A stretch of DNA of 45,769 bases from Patulibacter sp. (GCF_030655195.1 NZ_JAURWA010000112.1:1-45769), one strand, 5' to 3'. Counted from the stretch's first letter, positions 23,162-34,002 are shown. Made by a program: numbers and translations. Notes: generated from the letters alone by a model not told the origin.

Positions 23162-23310
23162 CGGGCCCCGACCCGAGCGTCGCGGTTCCGGGGCGCATCC
23201 CGATGCGGTCGGGCTCGGGCCACCCGGTGGGGGTCCCGGGCCCCGACCCGAGCGTCGCGGGTCCTGGGCGCATCCCGACCCGGCCGGGCTCGGGCCACCC
23301 GGGACGGGTC
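23162..23310. repeat. Tandem duplication of a 75-bp GC-rich unit
   Basis: Two direct copies (from 23162 and from 23237, period 75) share the same opening (CGGGCCCCGACCCGAGCGTC) and closing (GGGCTCGGGCCACCCGG) segments with a few substitutions between. Each unit holds CCCGAGC and GCTCGGG as a possible hairpin. It fills the 209-base gap between the kinase and guaB3. The unit is a multiple of 3, so open frames cross it, but none shows coding signs. Confidence 0.7.
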
Positions 23311-23363
23311 TCCGCACGGCGGGCGCCCGACGCCCGTCCGCCCGCTGCGCGATCCTTCCGTGA

Positions 23364-24515
23364 ATGGAGATCGAGATCGGGCGGGGCAAGAAGGCCCGCC
23401 GCGCCTACGGCTTCGACGACATCACCATCGTGCCGTCGCGCCGGACCCGCAACCCGGACGAGGTCGACATCGCCTGGAAGCTCGGGCCCTACCGCTTCGA
23501 GCTGCCGCTGGTGGCCTCGCCGATGGACGCGGCGATCTCGCCCGCCACGGCCCGCACGATCGGGCGGCTCGGCGGTCTCGCGGTCCTCGACCTCGAAGGC
23601 GTCTGGACCCGGCACGAGGACGCCGAGGCCCAGCTGGCCGCCCTGGCCGACCTGCCCGACGCCGAGGCGTTGCACCGCCTGCGCGAGCTCCACGCAGCGC
23701 CGGTGAAGGCCGAGCTGATCACGGAGCGCATCCGCGAGATCAAGTCCGAGCCCGGAGTCGTCGTGGCCGGGGCGCTCACCCCGCAGCGCGTCCGCCGGCA
23801 CTACGAGGTCGCCCTCGAGGCCGGGCTCGACGTGCTCGCGATCCTCGGCACCGTCGTCTCGGCGGAGCACGTGGCCAAGGACGACCCCAACTCGGGCGAG
23901 GCGCTCCACGAGGTCCTGAACCTCAAGGAGTTCATCGCGGAGGTGCCGGTCCCGGTCGTCGTCGGCGGCTGCTCGAGCTACCACACGGGCCTGCACCTGA
24001 TGCGGACCGGTGCGGCCGGCGTGCTCGTCGGCGTCGGGGCCGGCGCGGGCTCCACGGTCCGCCGCGTGCTCGGCGTGGGCCTGCCGCAGGCCACCGCCAT
24101 CGCCGACGTCGCCGGTGCCCGCTCCACGCACGTCCTCGAGACGGGCGAGTACGTCCAGGTCATCGCCGACGGCGGCATGCGGACCGGCGGCGACATCGCC
24201 AAGGCGATCGCGTGCGGCGCGGACGCCGTGATGCTCGGCGCCCCGCTGGCGCGGGCCGCGGAGGCCCCCGGCCGCGGCTGGCACTGGACCCCGGCGGCCG
24301 CCCACCGCGAGCTGCCCCGCGGCGGCCGCGTGCACGTCGGCACCGCCGGTCCGCTCGAGCAGGTCCTGCTCGGACCGGGGACGGACGGCTCCGGCACCAC
24401 CAACCTCATCGGCGCGCTGAAGCGCTCCATGGCGACCTGCGGATCGCTCGACCTCGCCGAGTTCAACCGCGCGCAGATCGCCGTCGCGCCCGCCGCCAAC
24501 CACCCCATCGCCTGA
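23364..24515 (+). CDS. guaB3: GuaB3 family IMP dehydrogenase-related protein
   Basis: 383 aa. (beta/alpha)8 barrel of the IMPDH/GMP reductase family: [50 protein letters not shown] and HVIADGG-like [13 protein letters not shown]. The CBS pair found in GuaB is absent. The active-site loop reads [12 protein letters not shown], without the catalytic Cys of the usual GxxSxCxTR, as in other GuaB3 proteins. Activity of this group is not settled. GATCCT ends 7 bases before the ATG and may be a -10 box. Operon with guaA (1-base gap). Confidence 0.85.
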   Translation: MEIEIGRGKKARRAYGFDDITIVPSRRTRNPDEVDIAWKLGPYRFELPLVASPMDAAISPATARTIGRLGGLAVLDLEGVWTRHEDAEAQLAALADLPDAEALHRLRELHAAPVKAELITERIREIKSEPGVVVAGALTPQRVRRHYEVALEAGLDVLAILGTVVSAEHVAKDDPNSGEALHEVLNLKEFIAEVPVPVVVGGCSSYHTGLHLMRTGAAGVLVGVGAGAGSTVRRVLGVGLPQATAIADVAGARSTHVLETGEYVQVIADGGMRTGGDIAKAIACGADAVMLGAPLARAAEAPGRGWHWTPAAAHRELPRGGRVHVGTAGPLEQVLLGPGTDGSGTTNLIGALKRSMATCGSLDLAEFNRAQIAVAPAANHPIA

Positions 24516-24516
24516 C

Positions 24517-26180
<1,664 letters not shown>

Positions 26181-26184
<4 letters not shown>

Positions 26185-26693
26185 GCCGGAGCCCGGCCCG
26201 GGGTCCCCGGGCCGTCCTCTACCTCGCGGGCGCGGCGGCGGTCGCCGCCGGCGTCCTGACGGACACCCTCGACCTGCCGCGGACCGCGCTGGCGGTCGCC
26301 GCGGTCCTGGTCCTCGTCGGCCTCGCCGGCGGTGCCGAGGACGGCCCCTGGGGTGCCGCCCTGGTGGTCGCCGGCGCCGGGGCCGGCGCGCTCCTCGCGC
26401 CGCAGGCCGGCGACCTCGTGGGCTCCGACGTCGCCCGCGAGACGTCCGCGGGCGTCGGTGCGGGCGTCGGCCTGGCCTGCGTGGTCCTGCTGGAGCTGGC
26501 CGGCCGTCCCTGGGGCGTCGCGGCGACGCTCCTGGCCGTCGCGGCGACCGTCGCGACCCTGCTGGACGACCTCGACGTCCCGGCCCTGCAGCGCCCGATC
26601 ACGTGGGCGGCCTTGCTCTTCCTGCTCGGAGCCGTCAACCTGTTGCTCTGGGCTCGCGACCGCGAGCTCGGCGCAGCCGGTCCGCGGCCCTGA
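26181..26693 (+). CDS. Hypothetical multi-span membrane protein
   Basis: 170 aa from a GTG overlapping the guaA stop. About six hydrophobic helices, Ala/Val/Leu/Gly-rich ([63 protein letters not shown], and two more). No motif or family recognised. Coupling to guaA suggests co-expression only. Confidence 0.65.
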
Positions 26694-26738
26694 CCGACGC
26701 CCGTCCCGACCGGACGGCGTCCCCCGGGGGGCCTGCGC

Positions 26739-26791
26739 TATTCTCCCCCGTCGCTGCGCGTCCATCCCTGCCCGCGCCAGCCGAGATCCTT
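26739..26791 (+). promoter_or_regulatory. rplM promoter and leader
   Basis: TATTCT at 26739-26744 is the best -10 match in the region. It would give a leader of about 40 bases before the rplM GTG. There is no strong Shine-Dalgarno; GAGATCC is 6-12 bases upstream. No hairpin of the known L13-leader kind is clear. Confidence 0.45.
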
Positions 26792-27229
26792 GTGAAGACG
26801 TACGTCGCCAGCTCCGAGACCCGTGAACGCTCCTGGTACGTGGTGGATGCCACGAACCTGACGCTCGGGCGCCTCGCCACCCAGATCGCCGAGCAGCTCC
26901 GCGGCAAGAAGAAGCCGGAGTACACGCCGCACGTGGACACCGGCGACTTCGTCGTCGTGATCAACGCGGAGAAGATCGCGGTCACGGGCAAGAAGCGGAC
27001 GGACAAGCTGTACCACCGTCACTCGGGCTTCCCGGGCGGTCTGTACACGCGCACCTTCGAGGAGCAGCTCGAGAAGCAGCCCGAGGAGATCATCCGCAAG
27101 GCCGTCAAGGGCATGCTGCCCAAGAACCGCCTCGCGAAGAAGCAGCTGACCAAGCTCAAGGTCTACGCCGGCCCCGAGCACCCGCACGTGGCCCAGAAGC
27201 CGCAGGCCCTGGAGATCAACGCCCGATGA
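26792..27229 (+). CDS. rplM: 50S ribosomal protein L13
   Basis: 145 aa. [20 protein letters not shown], then [42 protein letters not shown] and KGMLPKNRL are all uL13 features. GTG start with a leader; TGA overlaps the rpsI ATG as ATGA, giving the conserved L13-S9 operon. Confidence 0.95.
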   Translation: MKTYVASSETRERSWYVVDATNLTLGRLATQIAEQLRGKKKPEYTPHVDTGDFVVVINAEKIAVTGKKRTDKLYHRHSGFPGGLYTRTFEEQLEKQPEEIIRKAVKGMLPKNRLAKKQLTKLKVYAGPEHPHVAQKPQALEINAR

Positions 27230-27999
27230 CTGACGACGTCACCCCCGACGAGACGCCCGAGGAGACCCCCGCGGTCACCGAGGACGCACCCCAGGCCGAC
27301 GCCGCCGAGACCGCCCCCGTCGCCGAGACGCCGGACGAGCCCGTCGCCGAGGAGGCTCCGGCCGAGGAGGCCGTCGCCGAGGACGACTCCGACGAGGAGG
27401 ACGACGCGCCCCGCGTGAAGCCCTCCATCCCGGGTGCCGACCTGGAGGTCGACCTCGTCTTCGAGGGCGCCGGCGCCCAGGGCGACAAGCCCGACGAGTT
27501 CGGCTACTACGCCGAGGGCGACGCCGACGGCGAGACCGCCGAGGGCGAGAACGCCGACAGCGACGACGCGTCCGACGAGCCGATCGCCGACGTCTCGATC
27601 GACCTGTCCGCCGGCGCGCGCTACGCCGCCACGGGCAAGCGCAAGTCCGCGATCGCCCGCGTCATCCTCTCGCCGGGCGAGGGCACCTACACCGTCAACG
27701 GCAAGGGCCTCGACGAGTACTTCCCGCGCGAGGCGCTGCGCCGCAACATCCGTCAGGCCCTCGAGGTCGTCGGCCAGGACAAGAACCTCGACGTCCGCGT
27801 CAGCATCCAGGGCGGCGGCGTCTCGGCCCAGGCCGGTGCGCTGCGCCATGGCATCTCCCGCGCGCTGCTGGTCGCCCAGCCGAACCTGCGTGGCGAGCTC
27901 AAGAAGCGCGGCTTCCTGACGCGTGATGCGCGCGTCAAGGAGCGCAAGAAGGCCGGCCTCAAGAAGGCCCGTAAGCGCCCGCAGTTCTCGAAGCGCTAG
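27226..27999 (+). CDS. rpsI: 30S ribosomal protein S9 with long acidic N-terminal extension
   Basis: 257 aa. The conserved S9 domain starts near residue 132 ([15 protein letters not shown]) and ends in the expected [12 protein letters not shown]. Before it lies an extension of about 130 residues with roughly 45 Asp/Glu and only 3 Lys/Arg, mostly disordered, with one conserved-looking hydrophobic patch ([11 protein letters not shown]). The start is secure because ATG overlaps the rplM stop and the frame is open throughout. S9 contacts the P-site tRNA through its basic tail; the extension is unusual. Confidence 0.93.
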   Translation: MTDDVTPDETPEETPAVTEDAPQADAAETAPVAETPDEPVAEEAPAEEAVAEDDSDEEDDAPRVKPSIPGADLEVDLVFEGAGAQGDKPDEFGYYAEGDADGETAEGENADSDDASDEPIADVSIDLSAGARYAATGKRKSAIARVILSPGEGTYTVNGKGLDEYFPREALRRNIRQALEVVGQDKNLDVRVSIQGGGVSAQAGALRHGISRALLVAQPNLRGELKKRGFLTRDARVKERKKAGLKKARKRPQFSKR

Positions 28000-28012
28000 G
28001 ACCAGGCTCCAC

Positions 28013-29359
28013 ATGTCCCGGCTCTTCGGCACCGACGGTGTGCGCGGGAGGGCCGGCGCGGTCCTCACGGCCGAGCTCGCCCTGCGACTCGGCCGTGCTG
28101 CCGTTCTGGGGGGCGTCGCGCCCCGGGGCGGACCCGCCGGTCCCGCGCGTCCGCGGGTCCTGGTCGTCCGCGACACGCGGGAGTCCGGGCCGATGCTCGA
28201 GGCCGCGTTCGCGGCCGGCGCGTCGGCCTCGGGCGCCGACGTCCACCTGGCGGGCGTCGTCCCGACCCCGGCGGCGGCCATCATCGTCGGCCGCCTCGGC
28301 TTCGACCTCGCCGCCGTCGTGTCGGCGTCGCACAACCCGCACGCCGACAACGGCATCAAGCTGTTCGGGCCGGACGGGCGCAAGCTGCCCGATGCGCTCG
28401 AGGAGCGCGTCGCCGGCCTCGTCGAGGACCTGCCGGACGACGCCGCGCACGGCACGGACATCGGCGGCGTCTCGGTCTTCCACGGTGCCGTCGAGGACCA
28501 CCTGCGCGCCCTCGACGAGCGATTCGGCGACCTGGACCTGCACGGCGTCCGCGTCGCGCTGGACTGCGCCAACGGCGCGACGTCCGTCGTCGGACCGGAG
28601 GCGTTCCGGCGCCGCGGCGCCGAGGTCGTCGTCCTCGGGGACGAGCCCGACGGCCGGAACATCAACCTGGGCGTCGGGTCCACGCACCCCGGCGCGGTCC
28701 AGGGGCTCGTGGTCGAGTCCGGGGCCGAGATCGGCTTCGCGTTCGACGGCGACGGCGACCGCGTCCTCGCCGTCGACGGGGCCGGCCGGGCCTACGACGG
28801 CGACGAGCTGCTCGCCATCATGGCCCGTCATCTGCACGGGGCGGGGCGTCTGACGGGCGGCGTGGCCGTCACCGTGATGTCGAACTACGGCTTCCACGCG
28901 GCGATGGACGCCGCGGGCATCGAGGTCGAGACCACGCCGGTCGGCGACCGCCACGTGGTCGCCGCGCTCGACGAGCGCGGCTGGACCCTCGGCGGCGAGC
29001 AGTCGGGCCACCTGATCGAGATGGGCTTCGCACCCTCGGGCGACGGGGTCGCGGCGGCGCTCCTGCTGATGGAGTCGCTGTCCGGCGCGCCGCTGGCGGA
29101 CTCCTCCGCGATGGAGCGCCTGCCGCAGGTCCTGATCAACGTCCCGGTGTCCGACCGCGACGGCGTGATGGCGGACCCCGTCGTGCTCGAGGCCGTCGGT
29201 GCCGCGGACGCCGGTCTGGCGGGCCGCGGACGCGTGCTCGTCCGCGCCTCGGGCACCGAGCAGCTCGTGCGCGTCATGGCGGAGGCCCCGACGGAGGCCG
29301 AGGCCCGCGAGGTCTGCCAGGCCCTCGTCGAGCGTCTGCCGGGCCGCGTCGGCCCCTGA
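28013..29359 (+). CDS. glmM: Phosphoglucosamine mutase
   Basis: 448 aa. MSRLFGTDGVRG start; active-site phosphoserine Ser106 in SASHNPHADNGIK; metal loop DGDGDR; sugar loop GGEQSGH; phosphate loop RASGTEQLVRVM. Converts glucosamine-6-phosphate to glucosamine-1-phosphate for cell-wall precursors. Sits 13 bases after rpsI, so likely read from the same transcript, a common gene order in actinobacteria. Confidence 0.95.
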   Translation: MSRLFGTDGVRGRAGAVLTAELALRLGRAAVLGGVAPRGGPAGPARPRVLVVRDTRESGPMLEAAFAAGASASGADVHLAGVVPTPAAAIIVGRLGFDLAAVVSASHNPHADNGIKLFGPDGRKLPDALEERVAGLVEDLPDDAAHGTDIGGVSVFHGAVEDHLRALDERFGDLDLHGVRVALDCANGATSVVGPEAFRRRGAEVVVLGDEPDGRNINLGVGSTHPGAVQGLVVESGAEIGFAFDGDGDRVLAVDGAGRAYDGDELLAIMARHLHGAGRLTGGVAVTVMSNYGFHAAMDAAGIEVETTPVGDRHVVAALDERGWTLGGEQSGHLIEMGFAPSGDGVAAALLLMESLSGAPLADSSAMERLPQVLINVPVSDRDGVMADPVVLEAVGAADAGLAGRGRVLVRASGTEQLVRVMAEAPTEAEAREVCQALVERLPGRVGP

Positions 29360-29384
29360 GTCCGCGGGGCATCGCCCGGCGGGT

Positions 29385-29401
29385 CCGCGGGTCGCCCGCG
29401 G
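29385..29401 (+). terminator. Short hairpin after glmM
   Basis: CCGCGGG-TCG-CCCGCGG, 25 bases beyond the glmM stop and before the acpS promoter. No T-tract. Confidence 0.4.
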
Positions 29402-29429
29402 GGCGGTGTGGGCAGGACGGGCCCGCGGG

Positions 29430-29435
29430 TAGTCT
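29430..29435 (+). promoter_or_regulatory. -10 box of acpS (leaderless)
   Basis: TAGTCT ends 6 bases before the acpS ATG. Confidence 0.5.
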
Positions 29436-29441
29436 CGGCCC

Positions 29442-29819
29442 ATGAACGACGGCGTCGGGATCGACCTGATGGACGTGGACCGCCTGGCGTCCGCCCTGGA
29501 CCGCCGGCCCGGGCTGCGCGACCGTCTCTTCCACCCCGGCGAGCACACCTCGGACGCCGGCCGGCCGCGCGCCGTCCGGAGTCTCGCCGCCCGGTTCTGC
29601 GCGAAGGAGGCCGTGACCAAGGCGCTGCGCCTGGACGCGTTCCGGCCGCTCGAGATCGAGGTCGTGGGTGACGGGGGACCCCCTGAGGTCCGCCTGCACG
29701 GTGCGGCGGCGGAGCGGGCCCGCGAGCTCGGGGTGGCCGTCGTGATCTCGCTGACGCACGAGCGGCGCAGCGCGGCCGCCGTCGCGTGGGCCGTCGGCGG
29801 CACGGGGGCGGCGGCGTGA
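29442..29819 (+). CDS. acpS: Holo-[acyl-carrier-protein] synthase
   Basis: 125 aa. GIDLMDVDRL (metal-binding Asp) and RFCAKEAVTKAL (catalytic Glu/Lys) are the two hallmark motifs of AcpS. Attaches the 4'-phosphopantetheine arm of CoA to acyl carrier protein. Followed with GTGA overlap by nnrDE, a neighbour pair common in many bacteria. Confidence 0.92.
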   Translation: MNDGVGIDLMDVDRLASALDRRPGLRDRLFHPGEHTSDAGRPRAVRSLAARFCAKEAVTKALRLDAFRPLEIEVVGDGGPPEVRLHGAAAERARELGVAVVISLTHERRSAAAVAWAVGGTGAAA

Positions 29820-31378
29820 GCACCACGGACCGGCCGGCGCTCCCGGCGGGCCTGGACCCGCTCGTCGACGCCGAGGCGATGCACGCCACGGACGCCTGGG
29901 CGATCGACGAGCTCGGCATGGTCGGCGGCGCGCTGATGGAGCCCGCGGGTGCGGCGCTGGCCGACGCCGTCGTGCGGCTCGTCCCCGAGGGCCTCGTCGT
30001 CGTCGTGTGCGGTGCCGGCAACAACGGCGGCGACGGGTACGTCGCCGCCCGCCTGCTCCGCGGACGCGGCCGGCCCGTGCGCCTGGTCTCGACGGTCCCG
30101 GACGAGCGCCTGCAGGGAGACGCCGCCGCCGCCCGCGACGCGACCGGGGCGGCGGAGCCCTGGCGGGCCGGCGCCCTGGAGGGCGCAGCCGTCGTCGTCG
30201 ACGCGATCCTCGGCACCGGCGCACGAGACGCACCGCGCGGCGTGGCGGCCGAGGCGATCGAGGCGCTCGCCGGGATCGACGTCCCGGTGGTGGCCTGCGA
30301 CGTCCCCAGCGGCGTGGACGCGACCACGGGCGAGACCCCGGGCGAGCACGCGGTGACGGCCACGACCACGGTCACCTTCCACGCCGCCGCCCCCGGGCAC
30401 TGGATCGCGCCCGGCAAGACGCACGCCGGCCGGGTCGAGGTGGCGCCCATCGGCATCCCGGAGCGGACCGGTCCGGACGTTCCCGCGCCGTGGTGCGGGG
30501 TCCTGACGGAGCGCGTGGTGGGGGCGCTCCCGACCCGCGGCGCGGACGGCACGAAGTTCCGTTCGGGCCACGTCGTGGTGCTCGGTGGCGCGCCCGGCAT
30601 GAGCGGCGCCCCGTGCCTGGCCGCGCACGGCGCCATGCGCGCCGGGGCCGGCTACGTCACGGTCGCCGCGCCGGCGAGCATCGAGGCGGCGATCCTCGCC
30701 CGCGCCCCCACGGAGACGCTCGGGCTCGTGCTCCCCTGCGACGACGCCGGCGGGGTGACCTCGGAGGCGGCGGTCGCGGTGCTGGACGCCCTGGGCAGCC
30801 ACGGAGGGACGCTCGTGGTCGGCCCGGGACTGGGGCGCGGGGGATCGCGCGGGGCGCTGCTCCGCGAGCTCGTCGCCCGCCACGCGGGTCCCGTCGTGTT
30901 CGACGCCGACGCCCTGGCCGCCGTCGCGGGGGATCCCGAGGCGCTCGCGGGTCCCGACCCGGCAGGCAGGCAGGCGGTCCTGACGCCGCACGCCGGCGAG
31001 CTGGCCCGTCTGCTCGACGTCCCGACGGCCGAGGTCGCCGCCCGCCGGCTGCACCACGCACGGGCGGCGGCGACCCGTGCCCGGGCGGTCGTCGTGCTGA
31101 AGGGCGACGACACCGTCGTCGCCGCGCCCGACGGTCGGGTCGGCGTCAGCCCCGGCGGCGTCCCCGGCCTGGCGACCGCCGGCACCGGCGACGTCCTGGC
31201 GGGGACGATCGGCGCGCTGCTCGCCCGCGGCACGGAGGCCTTCGAGGCCGCCGCGGCCGGGGTCTGGCTGCACCTGCGGGCCGGCGCCCTGGCCTCCGAG
31301 GAGCACGGTCCGGACGGCGTGGCGGCCCGGGACGTCGCCGAGCGCCTGGGCCGGGCGCGCCGCGACGCCACCGGCTGA
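29816..31378 (+). CDS. Bifunctional NAD(P)HX epimerase / ADP-dependent dehydratase
   Basis: 520 aa from GTG. N-terminal YjeF_N epimerase domain (VVCGAGNNGGDGYVAARLL, DAILGTGA, DVPSGVDATTG); C-terminal ribokinase-like dehydratase domain (GSHGGTLVVGPGLG, FDADAL, LTPHAGELARLL, LKGDDTVVA, ATAGTGDVLAGTI). Repairs hydrated NADH and NADPH. Known as NnrE+NnrD or YjeF. Coupled to acpS. Confidence 0.93.
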   Translation: MSTTDRPALPAGLDPLVDAEAMHATDAWAIDELGMVGGALMEPAGAALADAVVRLVPEGLVVVVCGAGNNGGDGYVAARLLRGRGRPVRLVSTVPDERLQGDAAAARDATGAAEPWRAGALEGAAVVVDAILGTGARDAPRGVAAEAIEALAGIDVPVVACDVPSGVDATTGETPGEHAVTATTTVTFHAAAPGHWIAPGKTHAGRVEVAPIGIPERTGPDVPAPWCGVLTERVVGALPTRGADGTKFRSGHVVVLGGAPGMSGAPCLAAHGAMRAGAGYVTVAAPASIEAAILARAPTETLGLVLPCDDAGGVTSEAAVAVLDALGSHGGTLVVGPGLGRGGSRGALLRELVARHAGPVVFDADALAAVAGDPEALAGPDPAGRQAVLTPHAGELARLLDVPTAEVAARRLHHARAAATRARAVVVLKGDDTVVAAPDGRVGVSPGGVPGLATAGTGDVLAGTIGALLARGTEAFEAAAAGVWLHLRAGALASEEHGPDGVAARDVAERLGRARRDATG

Positions 31379-31400
31379 CCGCACGGACGGTCGCGGCCGG

Positions 31401-31406
31401 TAGCGT
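31401..31406 (+). promoter_or_regulatory. -10 box of alr (leaderless)
   Basis: TAGCGT ends 7 bases before the alr ATG. Confidence 0.5.
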
Positions 31407-31413
31407 GGGGACG

Positions 31414-32556
31414 ATGCGCGTCGTCGCCCGCATCAACGTCGCCGCGATCGAGCGCAACGTGGCCCTCCTGCAGGACCGCGTGGGCCGCGGGACCGCGGTC
31501 TGCGCCGTCGTCAAGGCGGACGGCTACGGCCACGGAGCGGTGCCGGCCGCCCGCGCCGCGGTGTCCGGTGGCGCGACCTGGCTCGCGGTCGTCACCGCGG
31601 GAGAGGCGACCGCGCTGCGGCGCGGTGGCATCGACGCCCGCCTGCTCGTCCTGGGCCCCCTGGACGACGAGGACCTGTCGGAGGCCCTGGACGCCCGTGC
31701 CGAGGTCGTCGTGTGGGACGACGAGGGCGTCGACCGCCTCCTGCGGGCCGGGCGCCCGGCCGACGTCCACGTCAAGCTCGACAGCGGCATGGGACGCCTG
31801 GGGCAGCGCGATCCCGCCGTCGCCCTCGGTCTGTGCGACCGGATCGCCACGACCGCCCCGCTGCGGCTGTCGGGGGCGATGACGCACTTCGCGACCGCGG
31901 ACGACCCGGACGACGAGCTGTTCCCCCTGCAGCTCTCGCGGTTCACGGCCTGGGGGGAGGACGTCCGCCGACGCCACCCCGGCGTCGTCCTGCACGCCGC
32001 CAACAGCGCCGCGACGTTGCGGGAGCCCGCGGCCCACTTCGACCTCGTGCGTCCCGGGATCGCCGTCTACGGCATGGACCCGATGAACCGCGACCCCGAC
32101 GACCACGGGCTGGAGCCCGCCCTGGAGTGGATCGCCCGGCTGTCGTCGGTCAAGCCGCTGGAGCCGGGGGAGAGCGTGGGCTACGGCCGACGGTACGTGG
32201 CGGACCGGCCCACCCGCATCGGCACCGTGCAGGCCGGCTACGCCGACGGGGTCCGTCGCGCCCCGGTCGATCCCGGCGAGGTGCTCGTCGGGGGTCGGCG
32301 GGTCCCGATCGCCGGTCGGGTGTCGATGGACAGCATCGGCGTCGACCTGGGGCCCGACGCAGCCGAGGCACCGGGCGCCACGGTCGTGCTGGTGGGACGG
32401 GACGGCGACGAGCGCATCACCGCCGAGGACGTCGCCCGGCGCCTGGGCACCATCAACTACGAGGTCACCTGCGCCATCGGCCCGCGGGTGCCCCGCGAGC
32501 ACCATCGCGACGGCGTCCCGGTGCCGGCGTCCGGTCAGGACGACGCCCGCTCCTGA
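31414..32556 (+). CDS. alr: Alanine racemase
   Basis: 380 aa. PLP lysine Lys34 in AVVKADGYGHG; HVKLDSGMGRLG; AANSAA; DLVRPGIAVYG; and the second catalytic residue, Tyr in QAGYADGVRR. Makes D-alanine for peptidoglycan, complementing the D,D-carboxypeptidase and glmM in the same window. Also near nnrDE, a common arrangement. Confidence 0.94.
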   Translation: MRVVARINVAAIERNVALLQDRVGRGTAVCAVVKADGYGHGAVPAARAAVSGGATWLAVVTAGEATALRRGGIDARLLVLGPLDDEDLSEALDARAEVVVWDDEGVDRLLRAGRPADVHVKLDSGMGRLGQRDPAVALGLCDRIATTAPLRLSGAMTHFATADDPDDELFPLQLSRFTAWGEDVRRRHPGVVLHAANSAATLREPAAHFDLVRPGIAVYGMDPMNRDPDDHGLEPALEWIARLSSVKPLEPGESVGYGRRYVADRPTRIGTVQAGYADGVRRAPVDPGEVLVGGRRVPIAGRVSMDSIGVDLGPDAAEAPGATVVLVGRDGDERITAEDVARRLGTINYEVTCAIGPRVPREHHRDGVPVPASGQDDARS

Positions 32557-32575
32557 GACCCCGGGCGTCGCCGGA

Positions 32576-32581
32576 TAGGCT
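32576..32581 (+). promoter_or_regulatory. -10 box of the HIT gene (leaderless)
   Basis: TAGGCT ends 6 bases before the ATG at 32588. Confidence 0.5.
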
Positions 32582-32587
32582 GGGCCC

Positions 32588-33001
32588 ATGGCCCAGGATC
32601 CGGACTGCATCTTCTGCAAGATCGTCGCGGGCGAGCTCCCCTCGCTCGTCGTCGCCGAGGACGAGCGCACGGTCGCGTTCCTCGACGTCAATCCGGCCAC
32701 GCCCGGCCACACCGTGGTGATCCCGAAGGACCACCACCGCGACCTCCTGACGATCGACGACGACGCCCTCGCCGCCACCGCCGCGACCGCCCGCCGGGTC
32801 GCGACGCTGCTGTCGGACCGGCTCGACACCGTCGGGGTGAACCTCCTGAACAACTGCGGCGCGCAGGCGTGGCAGACGGTCTTCCACTTCCACGTGCACG
32901 TCGTGCCGCGCTACGCCGACGACCCGCTGACGCTCCCGTGGGTCCCCGCGCCGGGCGACCGCGACGAGATCACGGCGACCCACGCGACGCTGACCGCCTG
33001 A
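32588..33001 (+). CDS. HIT family nucleotide hydrolase/transferase
   Basis: 137 aa. CIFCKIVAGELP start and the catalytic HFHVHVVPRY (HxHxH) near residue 100. This is the HinT branch, which hydrolyses adenosine phosphoramidates or lysyl-AMP. The two N-terminal Cys (CIFC) are those that often bind zinc in this group. Confidence 0.9.
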   Translation: MAQDPDCIFCKIVAGELPSLVVAEDERTVAFLDVNPATPGHTVVIPKDHHRDLLTIDDDALAATAATARRVATLLSDRLDTVGVNLLNNCGAQAWQTVFHFHVHVVPRYADDPLTLPWVPAPGDRDEITATHATLTA

Positions 33002-33043
33002 CGACGCGCGCGGCCGGTCGTCGGCCCTCCCGGCGACCGCCCC

Positions 33044-33062
33044 CGCCCGCCGGTGGCGGGCG
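33044..33062 (+). terminator. Hairpin after the HIT gene
   Basis: CGCCCGCC-GGT-GGCGGGCG, a perfect 8-bp stem followed by CCCCCTT, 42 bases after the stop. Confidence 0.5.
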
Positions 33063-33105
33063 CCCCCTTGCAGCCGTCCCGGGCCGGCGGGGGATGAGGG
33101 ACGAT

Positions 33106-33208
33106 GGACGCGTGTCGGCCGCTCCAGGAGCGGCCCCGGGCGTCCGATGTGGACGCCGTCGGCCGGAACGGACCGCTTCCGCGTCCACCCCGATCCGCCG
33201 GCGGATCG
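33106..33208. repeat. Two palindromes upstream of the secreted-protein gene
   Basis: GGCCGCTCC-A-GGAGCGGCC (33117-33135) is nested inside GGACGC...GCGTCC (33106-33145). CGATCCGCCGGCGGATCG (33191-33208) is an 18-bp perfect palindrome. They fill the 275-base gap before the gene at 33277. No convincing -10 box could be chosen, and no gene is seen here. Confidence 0.5.
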
Positions 33209-33276
33209 ACCCCGGGGCGCGTCATCGCGCGTCCGTCGGCCGCAACTTCCAGCCCCCCGGAGGGTTTTCGAACACC

Positions 33277-33987
33277 ATGAGCAGTCGTCGTACCGTCGTC
33301 TCCCTCGGCCTCGCGGTCACCGCCCTGGCGGTGGTCCCGGCCGGTGCGTCAGCCGCGAAGATCACCGAGGTCGGGACGGTCACGGACGGCCGGCCGCCCC
33401 GCTGCCCCGACGCGTGCTCGGTCGTCACCCGCACCACGGCGCTGCCCACGAGCGTCGACGGCAACCGCAACGTCTACGTCGTGCCGTCCGACGGCCGGAT
33501 CGTCGCCTGGAGCATCACGCTCGGCGCCCCGTCCGACGACGACCGCAAGGCGCTCGAGAAGCAGCTCGGCCGTGCGAGCGCCGGCCTCGTCGTGCTGCGG
33601 CGCGGCAAGAGCGTCGCGGCGTCCGTCGTCGCGGGCTCGTCGATCAAGAAGCTCGACCCGTACTTCGGGGGCGAGACGACGTTCGCGCTGCCGACGTCGA
33701 TCGCCGTGAAGAAGGGCGACGTCCTCGGCCTCAGCGTGCCGTCGTGGGCGCCGACGCTGGTCCAGGGCTACGGGACGAACACGTCGTGGCGCGCCAGCCG
33801 CCCGACCGGCCGCTGCGGCGGCACCACGGACGAGCGCAAGAAGGACTACTACGTCGACACGACGTTGTCGGTCGGACGCAGCGGCACGTTCAACTGCCTC
33901 TACAAGGCCGAGCGCATGTCCTACACGGCCACGCTGGTCCCGACGCCGACGAAGACGACGAAGACGGCGAAGAGGACCTCGCGCTAG
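33277..33987 (+). CDS. Secreted protein of unknown function
   Basis: 236 aa. Clear Sec signal peptide (RRTVVSLGLAVTALAVVPAGASA, cleavage after ASA). The mature part is beta-rich with PPRCPDACSVVTRTTALP near its start, giving a Cys pair, and two later Cys (GRCGG, FNCLYKA), so disulfides are likely. It ends in a Thr/Lys tail. Many Thermoleophilia carry such small exported proteins, but I do not recognise a family. ATG with GGAGGG 14 bases upstream. Confidence 0.75.
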   Translation: MSSRRTVVSLGLAVTALAVVPAGASAAKITEVGTVTDGRPPRCPDACSVVTRTTALPTSVDGNRNVYVVPSDGRIVAWSITLGAPSDDDRKALEKQLGRASAGLVVLRRGKSVAASVVAGSSIKKLDPYFGGETTFALPTSIAVKKGDVLGLSVPSWAPTLVQGYGTNTSWRASRPTGRCGGTTDERKKDYYVDTTLSVGRSGTFNCLYKAERMSYTATLVPTPTKTTKTAKRTSR

Positions 33988-34002
33988 CAGCCGGGCCGTC
34001 CC

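Noticed and set aside
23162..23310. CRISPR array
   Set aside because: Only two copies, contiguous with no spacers and no cas genes; a plain tandem duplication.
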